64,000 nucleotides of DNA, from positions 1-64,000 of the forward strand of contig NZ_FOWV01000006.1 in NCBI RefSeq assembly GCF_900115545.1, in the 5' to 3' direction. Origin of the DNA: Ralstonia sp. NFACC01 (lineage in GTDB: Bacteria > Pseudomonadota > Gammaproteobacteria > Burkholderiales > Burkholderiaceae). Under the pieces are notes generated by a model. That model did not search any database. It was not told the origin of the DNA and saw only the letters and a program-made list of their open reading frames with translations. The position numbers and the translations under genes are program-made. Shown one piece after another: positions 63,229-64,000 of the stretch (the stretch's first letter is position 1; each line of letters starts with the position of its first letter).

Positions 63229-63340
63229 AGTGTTCTCGAAGATGTCCCTGGGGTTGGCTTGCAGTGAGCCGGTTTGCAGCATCTTGTCTGCTTATACACA
63301 TGTCGTGCCTGGATCGCATGCTGCAACGCGACCAAACAAA

Positions 63341-63363
63341 AACGGGAGGCCTGGCCTCCCGTT
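63341..63363 (-). terminator. Rho-independent terminator after sucD
   Basis: AACGGGAGGC and GCCTCCCGTT form a perfect 10-bp stem with a 3-base loop, followed on the minus strand by TTTTGTTTGG. Confidence 0.9.
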
Positions 63364-63388
63364 CTCGCACAACCTCAAACCTTGCCGA

Positions 63389-64000
63389 TTACAGCATCGC
63401 CTTCAGCAGACGCGCCATTTCCGACGGGTTCTTGGTGGTCTTGATGCCGCACTCTTCCATGATGTCCAGCTTCGCTTGCGCGGTGTCGGCACCGCCCGAG
63501 ATCAGCGCGCCGGCGTGGCCCATGCGCTTGCCCGGAGGCGCGGTCACGCCAGCGATGAAGCCAACCACCGGCTTCTTCATGTTGTCCTTGATCCAGTAAG
63601 CCGCGTTGGCTTCGTCCGGACCGCCGATCTCACCGATCATGACCACGGCGTCCGTTTCCGGATCGTCGTTGAACATCTTCATCACATCGATGTGCTTCAG
63701 ACCGTTGATCGGGTCGCCGCCGATACCGACAGCCGAAGATTGGCCCAGGCCCAGCGCAGTCAATTGGCCCACGGCTTCGTACGTCAGCGTGCCCGAGCGC
63801 GACACCACGCCGATGCGGCCCTTGCGGTGGATGTGGCCCGGCATGATGCCGATCTTGATCTCGTCCGGCGTGATCAGGCCCGGGCAGTTCGGGCCCAGCA
63901 GCAGCGTCTTGCTGCCGGCCTTACGCATCTTGTCCTTGACCATCATCATGTCGCGCACGGGGATGCCTTCGGTGATGCAAACCACCAGGTCCAGCTCGGC
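63389..64000 (-). CDS. sucD: Succinate-CoA ligase alpha subunit (5' end cut by window)
   Basis: About 204 residues visible, the C-terminal two-thirds of SucD (usually about 293). [52 protein letters not shown] and the phospho-histidine loop [10 protein letters not shown] are present. With SucB-type SucC it makes ATP from succinyl-CoA in the citric acid cycle. The beginning of the gene is beyond 64000. A terminator follows the stop. Confidence 0.95.
   Translation of the reverse strand, partial: AELDLVVCITEGIPVRDMMMVKDKMRKAGSKTLLLGPNCPGLITPDEIKIGIMPGHIHRKGRIGVVSRSGTLTYEAVGQLTALGLGQSSAVGIGGDPINGLKHIDVMKMFNDDPETDAVVMIGEIGGPDEANAAYWIKDNMKKPVVGFIAGVTAPPGKRMGHAGALISGGADTAQAKLDIMEECGIKTTKNPSEMARLLKAML

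Noticed and set aside
63229-63340. yybP-ykoY Mn riboswitch before the TerC-type gene
   Set aside because: Looked for the conserved stem and loop sequences but did not find them; only a simple inverted repeat is present.
1-64000. CRISPR arrays, tRNA genes, prophage or IS elements
   Set aside because: No direct-repeat/spacer arrays, tRNA cloverleaf-like sequences, transposase or phage genes were recognised.

Overview
The window looks like part of the main chromosome of a Ralstonia-type betaproteobacterium, probably near the R. pickettii / R. mannitolilytica / R. insidiosa group. The basis is high G+C, dense coding, typical Burkholderiales families (PqiA/PqiB/PqiC, DUF2917, DUF2848, PglL-type pilin glycosyltransferase) and a pilA - moaC - sucD neighbourhood that I remember from Ralstonia. 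Species was not verified. Both ends cut a gene: frmA (glutathione-dependent formaldehyde dehydrogenase) at base 1 and sucD at base 64000. I saw no rRNA, tRNA, CRISPR array, prophage or insertion sequence.

Layout. 1-2.4 kb: formaldehyde detoxification pair (frmA, fghA) and a Gly/Ser-rich exported protein. 2.6-6.5 kb: a tightly overlapping pqiA-pqiA-pqiB-pqiC lipid-transport operon. 6.5-8.5 kb: a MocR-type regulator divergent from a DUF2917 gene, with an 11-bp direct repeat between them. 8.5-10.5 kb: small hydrophilic genes and a small exported protein. 10.6-14.4 kb: TonB-dependent receptor, a DUF2946-like Cys/His membrane protein and an unrecognised 328-residue protein. 14.6-16.7 kb: small proteins around an HD-GYP phosphodiesterase. 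16.8-24.3 kb: a divergent catabolic cluster (FAD monooxygenase, branched-chain-type binding protein and MarR regulator on one side; GntR regulator, DUF2848 protein, amidase and MFS carrier on the other) for an unknown amide or ring compound. 24.3-24.9 kb: a non-coding block of palindromes and a 21-bp tandem array.

24.9-33.9 kb: a soluble chemoreceptor-like protein, a PAS-GAF-PAS-GGDEF-EAL protein, a PhnM-like/DUF1045 pair, a 13-residue-repeat exported protein with an exported partner, and an MFS carrier. 34.0-37.6 kb: the bacterial NHEJ pair ku-ligD. 37.7-41.0 kb: PBP4, mobB and an exported TPR protein. 41.1-50.0 kb, minus strand: GDSL lipoprotein, sua5, purK, purE, purC, fba, pyk and pgk, that is lower glycolysis / Calvin-type carbon metabolism followed by purine synthesis. 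50.1-52.1 kb: azlC-azlD-rarD, translationally coupled. 52.4-57.6 kb: zinc-finger protein, waaF, SnoaL-like protein, YheT-type hydrolase, a conserved protein and a BepA-like M48 protease. 57.7 kb: moaC. 58.2-62.3 kb: three type IV pilin genes around a PglL-type O-oligosaccharyltransferase; two of the pilins have clear sigma-54 promoters. 62.5-64 kb: TerC-family membrane protein and sucD.

Most is housekeeping. The parts most worth a second look are the 16.8-24.3 kb catabolic cluster, the multi-pilin/PglL locus with sigma-54 control, the PhnM-like/DUF1045 pair away from a C-P lyase operon, the MocR direct-repeat operator, and the 24.3-24.9 kb repeat block.
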